Positions 20,102-29,574 of a stretch of 45,755 nt of DNA are shown here, piece after piece; the stretch's first letter is position 1, and every line of letters begins with the position of its first letter. The notes beneath the pieces are model-generated. The model was given only the letters and a program-made list of their open reading frames with translations, was not told the DNA's origin and ran no database searches. Source of the stretch: Bacteroidales bacterium (GTDB lineage Bacteria; Bacteroidota; Bacteroidia; Bacteroidales; Muribaculaceae). The translations under genes were made by a program, and so were the position numbers. The DNA lies in the NCBI GenBank assembly GCA_910575615.1, contig CAJTEX010000025.1, positions 1-45,755 on the forward strand, read 5' to 3'.

Positions 20102-22934
20102 ATTCCGAATCGAGGGAGGTCGCGTCGGCCTGCACGGAGACTGCGGCCTTGTCGGCGACGGCCTCGTCGACGAGCAGGTAGAACGTGACCGACCTGACAT
20201 CCTCGTCGGGATATATCTCCTCCCCGGCGTAAGGCACGGCTGGCTCGTCGACGCTCGCCCCGGCATCGGGGTCGTACCGGCGGATGACGTAGCAGGCCCG
20301 GATGCGGTCGCCGTAGGGGTAGGGGGATTCGCCTGACGGCGCGAGCGTGACTGCTTCGCCGCTGCCGGATGCCTTCACCACGTCGCACGACAGCCACATC
20401 GGGGAGAAACGGGTGGTGACATCCCCGGTGTCGGGGTCTTCCGCGCGGTAGAGCAGCACTGTGCGGGTGGACGGGCGCAGGGCGTAGGGACGCTGGCGGG
20501 AGACAAGCTCCTCCAGCGGTTCCGGGTCGCGGCCCTCGGCCTCCACGATGAACCGGCCCGAGAACAGGTTGCCTTCGGGGGAGATGCGGGTCTTGAGCTT
20601 GCCTGCGGCCAGCGAGAAGGAGTCTATCCCCTTGAACTGGTGGATGTAGGGGCTGCCCTCCCCGTGGGAGGCGGTGATAATGAGGTTCTGGCGTTCAGGG
20701 TCGCGGTCGTTGCCGACGGTGACGATGCTGTCCCCCTCGGCGGGGGCGCAGGTCGACGCGGGGTCATATTCCCCGGCCTTGTCCGACAAGGTTATGTAAC
20801 ACCACAGCAGCCCGTCTCCATCGGCCTCCTCCCCGGCCTCGGTGACCTTGCGCCAGTAATAGCGGTTGACGGTCATGCCGTCGGTGTCGCGGACGAGGTT
20901 GAAGGTCTCGCAGCGCGCGAGGTCGCCCACCCTGAACTGGTTGCGGACACGCCTGCCGTCGGCCCCCTCGGCCCGGCAACAGCAACGCCAGCCCCCGTCG
21001 ACCTTGATGACGCGCTCGCATACCATCCCCGCCGGGGAGTTTATCTGGGAGCCGCCGACCCATGTCTGCTCCTGTATCTCGACCTCCTTGACCTGAAGCT
21101 TCTTGTTGACGGTCAAGACGGATGTCTCTATGTGCGCCTCACCGTTCTCGTCGATGTAGAACACGCCGCCCGACACGCCGGGGACATAATTGCCAATTGT
21201 GACCCTCCGCCCAACACTCGTTTCCCTGCGGACTTCCAACGACTCCAACTCCCCTTCGCCGGTGGTGGTCACAGCCGCACCCTTGACTCCTGTGGCGTAA
21301 TCACCAACCTCCACGCCATCAAGGAAACTCTTCAAACCCGTCGCCTGGTCTGGACGCTTGCGACTCAAAGCCTCGTCAAGGGTTCTGCGGGCAGAGAACA
21401 GGTTGTTATCGGTAGGAGTGGTCTTGTCGCCCATACGGATGATGTCCGGCATTGCCACGGACTCGCCCATTGACCGCGCGAAACTTCGGGCATCATTGAT
21501 GTCGTCGGTGAATTTCTGTCTGGCAGAACGCCCAATCGCATCCCCAATCTCTATGTCCATGGATGAGGGAAGGTTGACATTGCGCGTTATTTTTGTGATG
21601 CGGCTTTCCCTGAAACCTTCCTCAGGAAAATGCTCCACACTTTCGAGCCTCACCCTACGGCCGACGGATAGCTCCACCTCGTTGTCCTCAATCCAGACAT
21701 GATCGGTCGATGACTTGAACACGGTGATGTCGAGACCGTGTTCCTCGTTGTATTGCTCTACGGCTTCAAGGAATTCCTTCTCGGCCAGACCATAATATTC
21801 GTCCGGCATACGGAGGTTCCACAGGATGTATTCGTCGCCTGGTTTTGGCACCAGGCTGCCACCAGGCAATTGCTGAGCATTGTCCTTGTATGGCCATATC
21901 GTGATGACCTCGAATTCCTTGGTCTTGCTGTCGAAGTTCACCTCGAAGAAATAAGTCCCATCCTCCTCGCTGCCGAGACCGGCAAGCTCGCTCCCCTCCT
22001 GGAACGAGACGCGCTTCACCAGCCCCGGAATCTCGTACTCATTGGGGTCGAACTCCATACTGTCATCCTTGAAGTAATATACCGTGAATGGATTTCCATC
22101 CTCACCGGTCATCTCCTCGGAGCGGACAGCGCTTACCACGCCGACCCGTCTGGGATATATATCCCCGAACGCCGATTCCTCGTAATGGTCCACACGTCCG
22201 TATTTGTCGGCGTTGACCTCGACATACTTGCGGCCATCCGGCAACTGGAGACGCGAGCGACCATATTTCTCCGGATCGATGTTGCGGCTGCTCCCCACTG
22301 GGTAAAGCCGGGTGTAAAACTTGACATTGTCAGCCCTGTCCGGCTCAATCCCGAGGAGCCCTTTGTCATAGCCGAGTAAGACAGGCTCGCCGTGCTCACA
22401 CCTGCAGAGATTGACGGTCTGCCCCTCCACCCACCATTCCGTGCCAGTCTTATCGGCTATCTCCTTGAGGGCCTCGTCGCAGTATTTCCCGAAATAGTCT
22501 ATGACGATGTTCCCCGTTCCTTCGACGCGGCCCACCTTCCAGTCGGATATGTTTCCCATACCTTCGTTCATACAGCGGACTATCATAGCCACATGCTCCC
22601 GTGGAGGGGCTGTCAGTGTGAACACAGGCTCATCCTCCCCGTCGACCATCTTTATGACGAGTATGTTCCTCAACAGGCTTTCCACCCCGTAGAGCTTGAT
22701 GTCGTACACCCATTCGCGGGCGGACTTCTGCCTGGGGCGGTATTTCTCGCACAGCCAGTAACGCTCCCCAAGATAATCCACCCGGTCGTCGACATCGAGG
22801 TCTATATGATCGTGATGGGTGAACGACAACGCCAGTACGTTGTCGCCATGTATCTCCTTGGTTTGGGTTGAATTGTCGCCTGGCGAGATTTCCGCCTTTG
22901 GGCTGCCTGACTTGTCAAATATCGTGATAAGCAT
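20073..22934 (-). CDS. Baseplate hub / tail protein, N-terminal fragment cut by MITE 1
   Basis: The 953-aa frame is the first two thirds of a tail protein of about 1430 aa. The N-terminus (MLITIFDKSGSPKAEISPGD) and the following segments with YDIKLYGVESLLRN and ADKTGTEWWVEGQTVNL resemble hub or tail-endopeptidase-type proteins that close the tail tip, followed by beta-rich modules. The last eight residues (LLSGKTLT) come from the MITE, where translation stops. In a functional phage this protein would sit below the tape measure and carry the fibres; cut this way the tail tip is probably incomplete. Confidence 0.78.
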   Translation of the reverse strand: MLITIFDKSGSPKAEISPGDNSTQTKEIHGDNVLALSFTHHDHIDLDVDDRVDYLGERYWLCEKYRPRQKSAREWVYDIKLYGVESLLRNILVIKMVDGEDEPVFTLTAPPREHVAMIVRCMNEGMGNISDWKVGRVEGTGNIVIDYFGKYCDEALKEIADKTGTEWWVEGQTVNLCRCEHGEPVLLGYDKGLLGIEPDRADNVKFYTRLYPVGSSRNIDPEKYGRSRLQLPDGRKYVEVNADKYGRVDHYEESAFGDIYPRRVGVVSAVRSEEMTGEDGNPFTVYYFKDDSMEFDPNEYEIPGLVKRVSFQEGSELAGLGSEEDGTYFFEVNFDSKTKEFEVITIWPYKDNAQQLPGGSLVPKPGDEYILWNLRMPDEYYGLAEKEFLEAVEQYNEEHGLDITVFKSSTDHVWIEDNEVELSVGRRVRLESVEHFPEEGFRESRITKITRNVNLPSSMDIEIGDAIGRSARQKFTDDINDARSFARSMGESVAMPDIIRMGDKTTPTDNNLFSARRTLDEALSRKRPDQATGLKSFLDGVEVGDYATGVKGAAVTTTGEGELESLEVRRETSVGRRVTIGNYVPGVSGGVFYIDENGEAHIETSVLTVNKKLQVKEVEIQEQTWVGGSQINSPAGMVCERVIKVDGGWRCCCRAEGADGRRVRNQFRVGDLARCETFNLVRDTDGMTVNRYYWRKVTEAGEEADGDGLLWCYITLSDKAGEYDPASTCAPAEGDSIVTVGNDRDPERQNLIITASHGEGSPYIHQFKGIDSFSLAAGKLKTRISPEGNLFSGRFIVEAEGRDPEPLEELVSRQRPYALRPSTRTVLLYRAEDPDTGDVTTRFSPMWLSCDVVKASGSGEAVTLAPSGESPYPYGDRIRACYVIRRYDPDAGASVDEPAVPYAGEEIYPDEDVRSVTFYLLVDEAVADKAAVSVQADATSLDSELLLSGKTLT

Positions 22935-22979
22935 GTCCGAACGGTGTTTGAATGATGTTTGAATGGTGTTTTGGGGTGG

Positions 22980-23441
22980 TCAGAAAGATGGCTCCGGTTC
23001 CCTGAATGTCACTTTGAACCGACTGGCCTGTACCCCCTCTTTCCAAAGGTATGTGAGGGGCTTGTAAGAGCCGCAGCTGACATAGAACATCCTCATTGTC
23101 AGTTCCAGCTCAGGCAAAAACACCGACAGCCAGCCATCCTTCCCCTTTTTTAGGAAAGTGATGAAGTCGCGGTAGCGGCGCAGCCACTCACCCTTTGATT
23201 TGGCGAACAGCGCGAAATGCAAAGTCACGTCCCTCTCGTCGTTGCGGGAATCCAGCACTGCCGAATATTTCACCCCGTCCCGCTCTCTGATGTTGACCCC
23301 GACATGGCTCTTTGCCTTCGATGGCGTCATTATGGCTGTGAGGTTATCCCGGCCGCCTCTCTTCTCCTCCACCAGGAACACGCCGAACGTGGTCCAAATG
23401 TCAGTTCCGTTGATTATCAGAAGTCCTTTAAGCTCGTCCAT
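22980..23441 (-). CDS. Tail protein between tape measure and hub (distal-tail-like)
   Basis: The 153-aa protein starts MDELKGLLIINGTDIWTTFG and contains RRYRDFITFLKKGKDGWLSV and MRMFYVSCGSYKPLTYLWKEG. By size, order and beta-rich composition it fits a distal-tail adaptor joining the tail tube to the hub. Assignment rests mainly on position. It starts just after the tape measure stop. Confidence 0.6.
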   Translation of the reverse strand: MDELKGLLIINGTDIWTTFGVFLVEEKRGGRDNLTAIMTPSKAKSHVGVNIRERDGVKYSAVLDSRNDERDVTLHFALFAKSKGEWLRRYRDFITFLKKGKDGWLSVFLPELELTMRMFYVSCGSYKPLTYLWKEGVQASRFKVTFREPEPSF

Positions 23442-23443
23442 CG

Positions 23444-26400
23444 TTATTTCAGCCTTATGCCGTCCTTGGCAATCTTCAACAATAGTTCCTTTATCTCCTT
23501 CGCCGAGTCGGCGTTGTCCTTCGTGTTCTCCGCGATCCGAGCAAGAAAGCTTTCCGCCGCGCTCATCTTGGCGGCCACATCCTCCATCGCGATGTCGATG
23601 TTCGCCAGATGTCCCTGCGCCGAGACAAACAGCCCCTCCAATTTGGTGCCCTGATCCTGGCTCATCACGTTGAAACTCCCGGCTCTTCCCGACTGGCCGG
23701 AGCCGCCGGAATCCCCCTGGCCGTAGCCGGTGGCGGCGGCCAGGGAGTCACGCAGCTTTATGGCCTCCTCGACAAATCCCATGTACTCCTCGGACAGCGC
23801 GGCCATCTCCCGCTCGTCGAGGCCGCCGGACTCCATCGCTTCACCGAACTTCCTCCACCATCCCTCCAGGTCATCGTAGAACAGTTCCCCGATTTTGTTG
23901 GAGAGCATGGCGCGCATGAAGTATTCGCTTATGTTGTCGGCGAAGTCCTCGGCGGCCGCGTCCATGTCCATCAGCTGGTCGATGAAGCTGCTGTACATGG
24001 AGTCGAATGTCATTCCGGTCAGCCCCTCGTAGAGCTGTGTGGTCAGTTCCTCGAGCTTGCCGGCCTGCGCGATGTATTCCTCCAGCTTCACGGCCACCTG
24101 TTCACCGTAGCCACCCTTGCCGGTCTGGAGTATCTGCTGCCACATGTCGGCGTTCTCGCGCAGCATCGCCATCTCCTCCGGCGAGAGGCTCCACAGGCTC
24201 CCGTCCCACTGACGGCCCATCTGGGCGCTGAGGCGCGCGATTTGTTCCGGGGTGAACCCTTCCCAATAGTAGTTGAAGCTGTGGTGCGAGTCATGGTACC
24301 TGGCCTGTTCCTGGGCCATCGCCAGATAATTGGCGTTGCGCTGTTCCTGCAGGTCACGCGCTTCACGGTACGCCTCCACGCTCTTGGAGCCCTTCCCGGC
24401 CTTTATCTCGTCAGTGAGCTTCTCGATTGCTCCCTGCAGGGCGGTGTTGCGCTCGGTCAGCTTGTCGATGGCCTCCTGTACCTCCTTCTCGTTACTGGAG
24501 TTGAACCATTTGAAGGAGTGGCCGAACGTGATTTTGTCAAGGATTCCCGTGAGGACACCGGTGACATTGTCATATAGCGATTTTCCTACTTGCTTGCCAA
24601 GGTTTATCACGTTCAGATTCTCTATGATTCCGGAAACCGCTCCAAGAACTGTGTCCGTCAGGTTTGTTATCAATGGACCTATGCCATCTTTGAGCATATC
24701 CAGAATGGAGAGCACCCCCGATATGATGGAGCCAACCAAACCGCTGTTGCCGAGGGCTTCCGCGACACTTTTGCCAATGCTGGAATTGCCCAGCAACTTC
24801 GAGAGACCTTTGGAGAGGGCTCCTCCGACAGCGTTGGTGACTGCGCTGTTGTTGAACAGCTTGTCAAGGCCCATGAGGCTTTCCCCGACCCCCTGGAGGG
24901 TGCCGGATTTCAGTCCGGACAGACTTGACACGAGGGTGTTGAACATATTGTTCACCTTCGTTGTGGAGGTCTGGAGGCTGTTGGACGCGTCCTGCACGTC
25001 GGCTCCGAACTCCTGCACTTTCCCGGATGCCTCCGTCAGGTTGTCCGTGGCGGTCTGGACACCAGCCTTGGCGGCCTCTATCCCGGCAGTGTCACCGGAT
25101 TCCTCCGCCTTGGCGAGCCTCTCCTTGGCCCCGGCCAAAGCTTCTGTGGCGGTACGTTCCTTATCCTGCGCGTCGATATAACCACGCATGGCCGTCTGGT
25201 ACGAGGTGAGGTCGTCACCGAGCTTCTTGAAGATGCCGTTGTCCCAGGAAGTGTTCGCCTCCTCGAGCTTGGCGATCAGTTCGTACAGGGTCTGCTGGTC
25301 CTCAAGGTCAGTCTCCCGGAATTCCTCCGTCCGGGAAATCGTCTTGAGCTTTTCGATCGTGGGTTCTAGCTGGTCTCGGAACATCGTACCGAAGTCCCCG
25401 AAGACACTTCCCCAGTCCACCGACTGTCTGATAGCCTCGATTTCGAGGTTCTGGAGAGCGGAGGTTTTCTCCTTCTCCAGGGATTTCCTCTCCCACTGGT
25501 CGGAGGCTTCGGCAATCTTGCGGTCATATTCCTCAGACAGGGCGAGACGTCGTTGCTGGTATGTCCCGTATTCCTTCAGATACTCCTGCATATGCTGAGC
25601 CTCAAGCACGCGTATCTCACGGAGCGATTTGTCGCGGTTTTTGACAGCGAGTTCCCCGGCCCGGTCGATTTCCTCCTGTTGCGCCTCGGTCAGGCCGTCG
25701 GTATTGACATCCTTGATTCCGGCCTCATTGTTGAGCGTGGCGAAAGAGGCCTTGCGCTGTTCAATCTCCGCCAGCTCCTTCTCGTAATCGAGGGCTATCT
25801 GACGTCGGCGTCGCTCGGCTCCGTCGGCAAGCTGGTTGATTTCGTCCTGCTCGTTCTCCCACCTGAGCCTGCGCAGCTCTTCGGCGACTTTCCTTTCGTT
25901 TTCCACGCGGTTGTCTGCACCACCTGATGAGGAGGAATTCAGACGACCATCCGGAGTCTCAGGGTTCACTGTCTTTCCGGGCATTCCATCCATAAGTCTG
26001 TCAAGCTTCTCATTGAGATGAAACATGTCGTCGACATACCCGCTTATTTCATTTTCGGCGGCTTTCCGTGCAATCTCTTGTCTGTCAAGTGCTGCCTGGT
26101 TGCCAGCTGCGCGGCGCATTTCGTTGATTATACGGGCTCCCTCTTCGTCGATGTAGGTCATACCGTGGGAACCTGAGGCTTCCGTGGTGTAGTGGGAGCC
26201 TGCGGCGGCACGTTCTTCCTGGGTCAGTTCCTGGAATGCCATATAGCCGGTTAGTCCATATCCTTGGCCATACCCGGAGACACGGCCTGCCTTGACCGGG
26301 GTATAGCGGAAGGTCTTGTTCTTCTCAATGTCTGACACCATACGGTCGGCAACCGACTGGATGCGGGTTTCGTATGCCTTGAGCTCGGCGCGTATGACAA

Positions 26401-27628
26401 TCGCGTTGAGCATGTCCTTAGTATGGTCGCGGAAAATCCGCTCCATATCGTTCACGGTGCTTATCTCCTTGCCAAGTTCGCTCCATTCATCCTTAGTGTC
26501 GGTGATGAACTTCCGTTTCTTGTCGAAACTGTCGCCGAGGCTCTCCCATTCACGTTTCAGCTTAAGGAAAGATGCAACCTGGCCACTGGCGGAGTCGACC
26601 ACCGCCTGGCGGTACCTCTCCTGTTCCTGTCTGGCATCCTCCATCCGCTTTTGGCGCTGCTCCTCGGCCTCGGCGGCCTCTTGGTTCCCCTTGGAGAAAG
26701 CGTACAACGCCCCGACGACCGTCACCAGCGCGGCCGCCAACACGACATACGGGTTCGCCCGCGCCACGGCATTGAACACGGCCTGCGCGGCGGTGGCCGC
26801 GTAGGTGGCCACTGTTCCACGCCCCACGGCCCAAGTCCGCGCGTCCTCCGCCAGGGCGGCCGCACGGGCCTGGATTACGGCGACACCTTGCATCAGGGCG
26901 GATTGGTGCTGGAGGTTGGCTTGAATGGAGGTGAGCGCGTTGCTCGCAACGAGAGCGGCCTGTAAGTTTGCCTGGACTTCTATCAGGTCCTCCTCGCTGA
27001 GCCCGAGGGCCTGGGCGGCTGCGGTCGCCAGCCCGAAGCTGTCTGTGACAAGCTGCAGGCCGCCGGCCATCTGGTCAAGCCCGCGGGTATCGGAGGCTGC
27101 GTTGGCGACGGCTTGCGAGGTGTCGGCAATGGTGTCGTTCAGCTCCCCGGCTTTCTCCGTCAGCTCATCGATATACCTGGCGAGCTCTTGTCCCTGGGCG
27201 GTCTGTTTCTCGCTGTCAGTAAGGGAGCGGTATGCCAGAAGCAATGTTGCGATTTCCTCACGGACCTCGCGCAACTGCTGGCGCAATGAACGGCTGTTGG
27301 CCCGTTGCGCCTCGTTGGCCCGCGCCAAATCCCCCTCCAGGCCGCGAAGAATGTCGCGTTCCTCCTTGAGAGCCTGCCTGGCAGCCTCGAGCTCCGCGCC
27401 GGCTGCGGTCCTTGCTGCCCCGGGGGTGGCAGACTCGAAAGCCGCGGATAGGGATCTTATGTCTGACTCCATCTGACGTATGTTGCCTCTGGCCTCGGTG
27501 ATTTTTCCCCGGAGGTCACGCACCATGTTCCCGGTGTCGGATGACAAGCCACGGACAGCCCGCCCGGCCCTTTCGAGGCCGGGGGACAACCCGTCTTCCA
27601 AAAATATCTCAAGTCTTACCGGATTCAT
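23444..27628 (-). CDS. Tail tape measure protein
   Basis: At 1394 aa this is the longest gene of the tail module. It is mostly helical, with long coiled-coil stretches (for example EARRQLK-type runs in residues 40-180, and residues 560-760), a short hydrophobic block near residues 280-310 (AALVTVVGALYAFSKG), and a hydrophobic Gly-rich central part near 930-1040. These are standard tape-measure features: it sets tail length and is later ejected. It follows the two overlapping chaperone frames, as expected. No peptidase motif was recognised. Confidence 0.85.
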   Translation of the reverse strand: MNPVRLEIFLEDGLSPGLERAGRAVRGLSSDTGNMVRDLRGKITEARGNIRQMESDIRSLSAAFESATPGAARTAAGAELEAARQALKEERDILRGLEGDLARANEAQRANSRSLRQQLREVREEIATLLLAYRSLTDSEKQTAQGQELARYIDELTEKAGELNDTIADTSQAVANAASDTRGLDQMAGGLQLVTDSFGLATAAAQALGLSEEDLIEVQANLQAALVASNALTSIQANLQHQSALMQGVAVIQARAAALAEDARTWAVGRGTVATYAATAAQAVFNAVARANPYVVLAAALVTVVGALYAFSKGNQEAAEAEEQRQKRMEDARQEQERYRQAVVDSASGQVASFLKLKREWESLGDSFDKKRKFITDTKDEWSELGKEISTVNDMERIFRDHTKDMLNAIVIRAELKAYETRIQSVADRMVSDIEKNKTFRYTPVKAGRVSGYGQGYGLTGYMAFQELTQEERAAAGSHYTTEASGSHGMTYIDEEGARIINEMRRAAGNQAALDRQEIARKAAENEISGYVDDMFHLNEKLDRLMDGMPGKTVNPETPDGRLNSSSSGGADNRVENERKVAEELRRLRWENEQDEINQLADGAERRRRQIALDYEKELAEIEQRKASFATLNNEAGIKDVNTDGLTEAQQEEIDRAGELAVKNRDKSLREIRVLEAQHMQEYLKEYGTYQQRRLALSEEYDRKIAEASDQWERKSLEKEKTSALQNLEIEAIRQSVDWGSVFGDFGTMFRDQLEPTIEKLKTISRTEEFRETDLEDQQTLYELIAKLEEANTSWDNGIFKKLGDDLTSYQTAMRGYIDAQDKERTATEALAGAKERLAKAEESGDTAGIEAAKAGVQTATDNLTEASGKVQEFGADVQDASNSLQTSTTKVNNMFNTLVSSLSGLKSGTLQGVGESLMGLDKLFNNSAVTNAVGGALSKGLSKLLGNSSIGKSVAEALGNSGLVGSIISGVLSILDMLKDGIGPLITNLTDTVLGAVSGIIENLNVINLGKQVGKSLYDNVTGVLTGILDKITFGHSFKWFNSSNEKEVQEAIDKLTERNTALQGAIEKLTDEIKAGKGSKSVEAYREARDLQEQRNANYLAMAQEQARYHDSHHSFNYYWEGFTPEQIARLSAQMGRQWDGSLWSLSPEEMAMLRENADMWQQILQTGKGGYGEQVAVKLEEYIAQAGKLEELTTQLYEGLTGMTFDSMYSSFIDQLMDMDAAAEDFADNISEYFMRAMLSNKIGELFYDDLEGWWRKFGEAMESGGLDEREMAALSEEYMGFVEEAIKLRDSLAAATGYGQGDSGGSGQSGRAGSFNVMSQDQGTKLEGLFVSAQGHLANIDIAMEDVAAKMSAAESFLARIAENTKDNADSAKEIKELLLKIAKDGIRLK

Positions 27629-27631
27629 CGT

Positions 27632-28081
27632 TTACAGTCTTAGGTTGCTTCTGAAATAGTTCTCAACCTCGGCGGCTTCGGCCTCGGCGCTTTTTTGTGT
27701 TGATGGGGTGGATGCTCCTTTCCTGTTGCTTGTGCCGACATATCTCGGGGCATCGCTGAGCATCATCACCAGTGTCTGGTAGTTGACTTTGTCAAGGATC
27801 TGCGGCACGCTCCATCCTGTGGCGGCGGCCACCTGCCATACAAATCCGAAAGGGCTATGGGAGCCTCTGTAACGGCTCTTTAACTCCCCGTCGCTGCCCG
27901 GCTCAGTCTCGGCTTCATCGGGTTCATCCTCTCCGCCGATCTGATAATAGGTATAAAAGGATCGGTTCCTATAAGACTCACGAATTTGCGCATTGCGGCG
28001 AACAGGAAACGAGGTTCCACACTGTGCCTGATGAACCAAGCCACCGCTCCGGTGAAAAGGCTCTTGACAGGCCCCACGCAT
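27632..28081 (-). CDS. Tail assembly chaperone, second frame (GT-type extension)
   Basis: This frame is -1 relative to the upstream chaperone gene and overlaps it by about 200 bases. Only the part after the upstream stop (about 27880 down) looks like protein: SRYRGSHSPFGFVWQVAAAT, then a helical tail ending NYFRSNLRL. It has no good start of its own. A -1 shift on the GGGG just before the upstream TAA would fuse it as ...TG-ELKSRYRG..., the arrangement of lambda G/GT chaperones, which occupy this position before the tape measure. The long form would recruit the tape measure to tail tube protein. Confidence 0.6.
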   Translation of the reverse strand: MRGACQEPFHRSGGLVHQAQCGTSFPVRRNAQIRESYRNRSFYTYYQIGGEDEPDEAETEPGSDGELKSRYRGSHSPFGFVWQVAAATGWSVPQILDKVNYQTLVMMLSDAPRYVGTSNRKGASTPSTQKSAEAEAAEVENYFRSNLRL

Positions 28082-28368
28082 ATCACGCAGGCGAGCATTC
28101 GGCAGACGTGGCCCCCATGGGTCGCGAGGAAGCGCATCTGCTGCTCCTTGTCGAAATCCGCCATCGCGGAAGCGGTGACTCCCAGCGAGAGATAAATCCG
28201 CGCGAAACGCATCATCCCGGACAACCGGGGCCTCCGGAGTGTCACGCGAAGCCGCACCGGCCGTTTGCGGAGCGGAAGCCTGAATTCCTTGAGTGGAATC
28301 GAGACCCCGACATCCAACAAGGCATCGGCGGCCTCGCGTTGTATCATCTTGGCTATGAAATCATCCAT
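27880..28368 (-). CDS. Tail assembly chaperone, first frame (G-type)
   Basis: The 162-aa protein starts MDDFIAKMIQREAADALLDV and has an Arg-rich middle (LRKRPVRLRVTLRRPRL), ending MKPRLSRAATGS. It lies between the tail tube and tape measure genes, where tailed phages keep their chaperone pair. A T-type frameshift extension is available in the -1 frame (27632-27880). Sequence similarity to lambda G is not claimed; the role is inferred from order, length and the frameshift layout. Confidence 0.65.
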   Translation of the reverse strand: MDDFIAKMIQREAADALLDVGVSIPLKEFRLPLRKRPVRLRVTLRRPRLSGMMRFARIYLSLGVTASAMADFDKEQQMRFLATHGGHVCRMLACVICVGPVKSLFTGAVAWFIRHSVEPRFLFAAMRKFVSLIGTDPFIPIIRSAERMNPMKPRLSRAATGS

Positions 28369-28371
28369 AGG

Positions 28372-28929
28372 TTATCCGGCAGCTGGAGCGTCTGTGACGG
28401 TTTTCGGCAGCAGCCATCCTTTTGACTCGGACCATTCTGTCGGGAGGCTGGCGGTGGCAAACACCCCATAAGGCGGCACTCCCTCTGTTGTGGGAGCCGT
28501 CACTTTCAACTCAACCTCAATCTTTGCGGTTTCTGTGAGAGTGAGCTTGCCCGCAAGGTCAGAGAGCAGCGTGGCGGATGGGATGAGTATTGACTGTCCG
28601 GACACAAGCGACAGCTCCCACGGGCCTTCCATGACGACTGCATCCCTGGGGGCTGTCCAACCGACAACCTTTTCTCCTTCTTTGTGTATGGTGCCACCGA
28701 GCATCTGGTGGAGGCTCTCGAAGTTGAGCTGGATCATATCAAACTTGGGGGCAATCTTGCCGTTGGACTGCGCTATGACAAGTACGGGGGCACCAGGCAC
28801 CTGCTCTGCCTCTATTTCCGCGGCCTCCGGCTTGACACCACCCATGTCGAAGGAGTTCTTGGCGATATAGCCCACAGGGCTGCCCTTATATTTTACGGCA
28901 CCGATGCCGTACATAAAGTCCTTATTCAT
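28372..28929 (-). CDS. Tail tube (major tail) protein
   Basis: The 185-aa protein starts MNKDFMYGIGAVKYKGSPVG, with GYIAKNSFDMGGVKPEAAEI following, and is beta-rich with an immunoglobulin-like pattern in the second half (VELKVTAPTTEG). Size and position between the head genes and the chaperone pair match the protein that polymerises into the tail tube. The start at 28929 follows the 9-bp duplication of MITE 2 by about 20 bases, so its original promoter or upstream link has been interrupted. Confidence 0.75.
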   Translation of the reverse strand: MNKDFMYGIGAVKYKGSPVGYIAKNSFDMGGVKPEAAEIEAEQVPGAPVLVIAQSNGKIAPKFDMIQLNFESLHQMLGGTIHKEGEKVVGWTAPRDAVVMEGPWELSLVSGQSILIPSATLLSDLAGKLTLTETAKIEVELKVTAPTTEGVPPYGVFATASLPTEWSESKGWLLPKTVTDAPAAG

Positions 28930-28960
28930 TTTTCTGTGATTTTGATTTTGTGAAAAAATA

Positions 28961-29180
28961 TATTGCTGTCCGGTAAAAAAAGACAAAATCATATATTCTC
29001 TACAAATATAATAAGTTACACCTGTTTTACGAAAAAGGGCTTGTCATTTGAGGCGATGTGAAATTGGTAGCATTAAGCATCAAAAAGCCCTTAAAAGACA
29101 TCTATACGAGTCTGTTTCATGCTGTATGAGATAAAAATAGTCCATTTCCTATCATGTCAAAGTTTTACCGGACAGCAATA
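28961..29180 (+). mobile_element. MITE-like element, copy 2 (220 bp)
   Basis: This copy has the same ends and interior as the elements at 19882 and 31996 and is flanked by the 9-bp repeat GAAAAAATA (28952-28960 and 29181-29189). It replaces the end of the lysis lipoprotein frame and separates it from the tail tube gene. Confidence 0.9.
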
Positions 29181-29574
29181 GAAAAAATAGATTAGTGCAA
29201 CAGAGAGGGCAAGACCACAGGTAACCCAGCTCAGATACATATGCCCGGGCCTTACTCTCGTGGGAGGCTTCTCTCTCCAGGAGCCTAAGGAGGCTGTCCA
29301 CGGATATCGCCATGTGTACCTGACTCTCGGGAACCATCTGTGTCGTTATCACTCTGGTCACTGCCGCAGTCGTGTCGCTCTTCGCGGAAGTCGAAGATGT
29401 CTGATCCTGCTGAGTCTGCGTCTTTTGGGTTGTCGCGCAGCTTGAAAAGCACAGGGCAATAGTCAGCATGACGACAACCGGAAGCAGCCTCGACAGCCTT
29501 GCGTAACCGGGCCATTTCTCTCTTGGTAGAGGCCATCTCCTTTTTGGTGGCCTGCAGATCTGTTCGTGTGGCAT
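29152..29574 (-). CDS. Lysis lipoprotein (Rz1-like), 3' end altered by MITE 2
   Basis: The frame carries a lipoprotein signal with hydrophobic core VVVMLTIALCFSSC and a polar Gln/Thr-rich mature part (TTQKTQTQQDQTSST), and overlaps the upstream coiled-coil gene by about 290 bases in another frame, as Rz1 genes overlap Rz. The start is uncertain: ATG at 29574 or 29469. The last eight residues come from the MITE. Without the insertion the frame would end LFFHKIKITEK. The outer-membrane lipoprotein half of a two-part spanin is the likely role. Confidence 0.55.
   Translation of the reverse strand: MPHEQICRPPKRRWPLPREKWPGYARLSRLLPVVVMLTIALCFSSCATTQKTQTQQDQTSSTSAKSDTTAAVTRVITTQMVPESQVHMAISVDSLLRLLEREASHESKARAYVSELGYLWSCPLCCTNLFFLLLSGKTLT
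29157..29240 (-). CDS. Small membrane-segment frame inside the lysis region
   Basis: An ATG at 29240 opens a short frame in a different phase from the lipoprotein: MYLSWVTCGLALSVALIYFF, a near-perfect membrane helix. With the MITE removed it would end TKSKSQKNE (29 aa in total). It could be a tiny holin-like protein, or, if the lipoprotein shifts frame here, the C-terminal anchor of a one-piece spanin like the one at 12167. Low confidence that it is expressed. Confidence 0.35.
   Translation of the reverse strand: MYLSWVTCGLALSVALIYFFYCCPVKL

Noticed and set aside
23609-24577. A 322-aa plus-strand frame opposite the tape measure gene
   Set aside because: Antisense to a long helical coding gene; leucine-rich by codon complement only.
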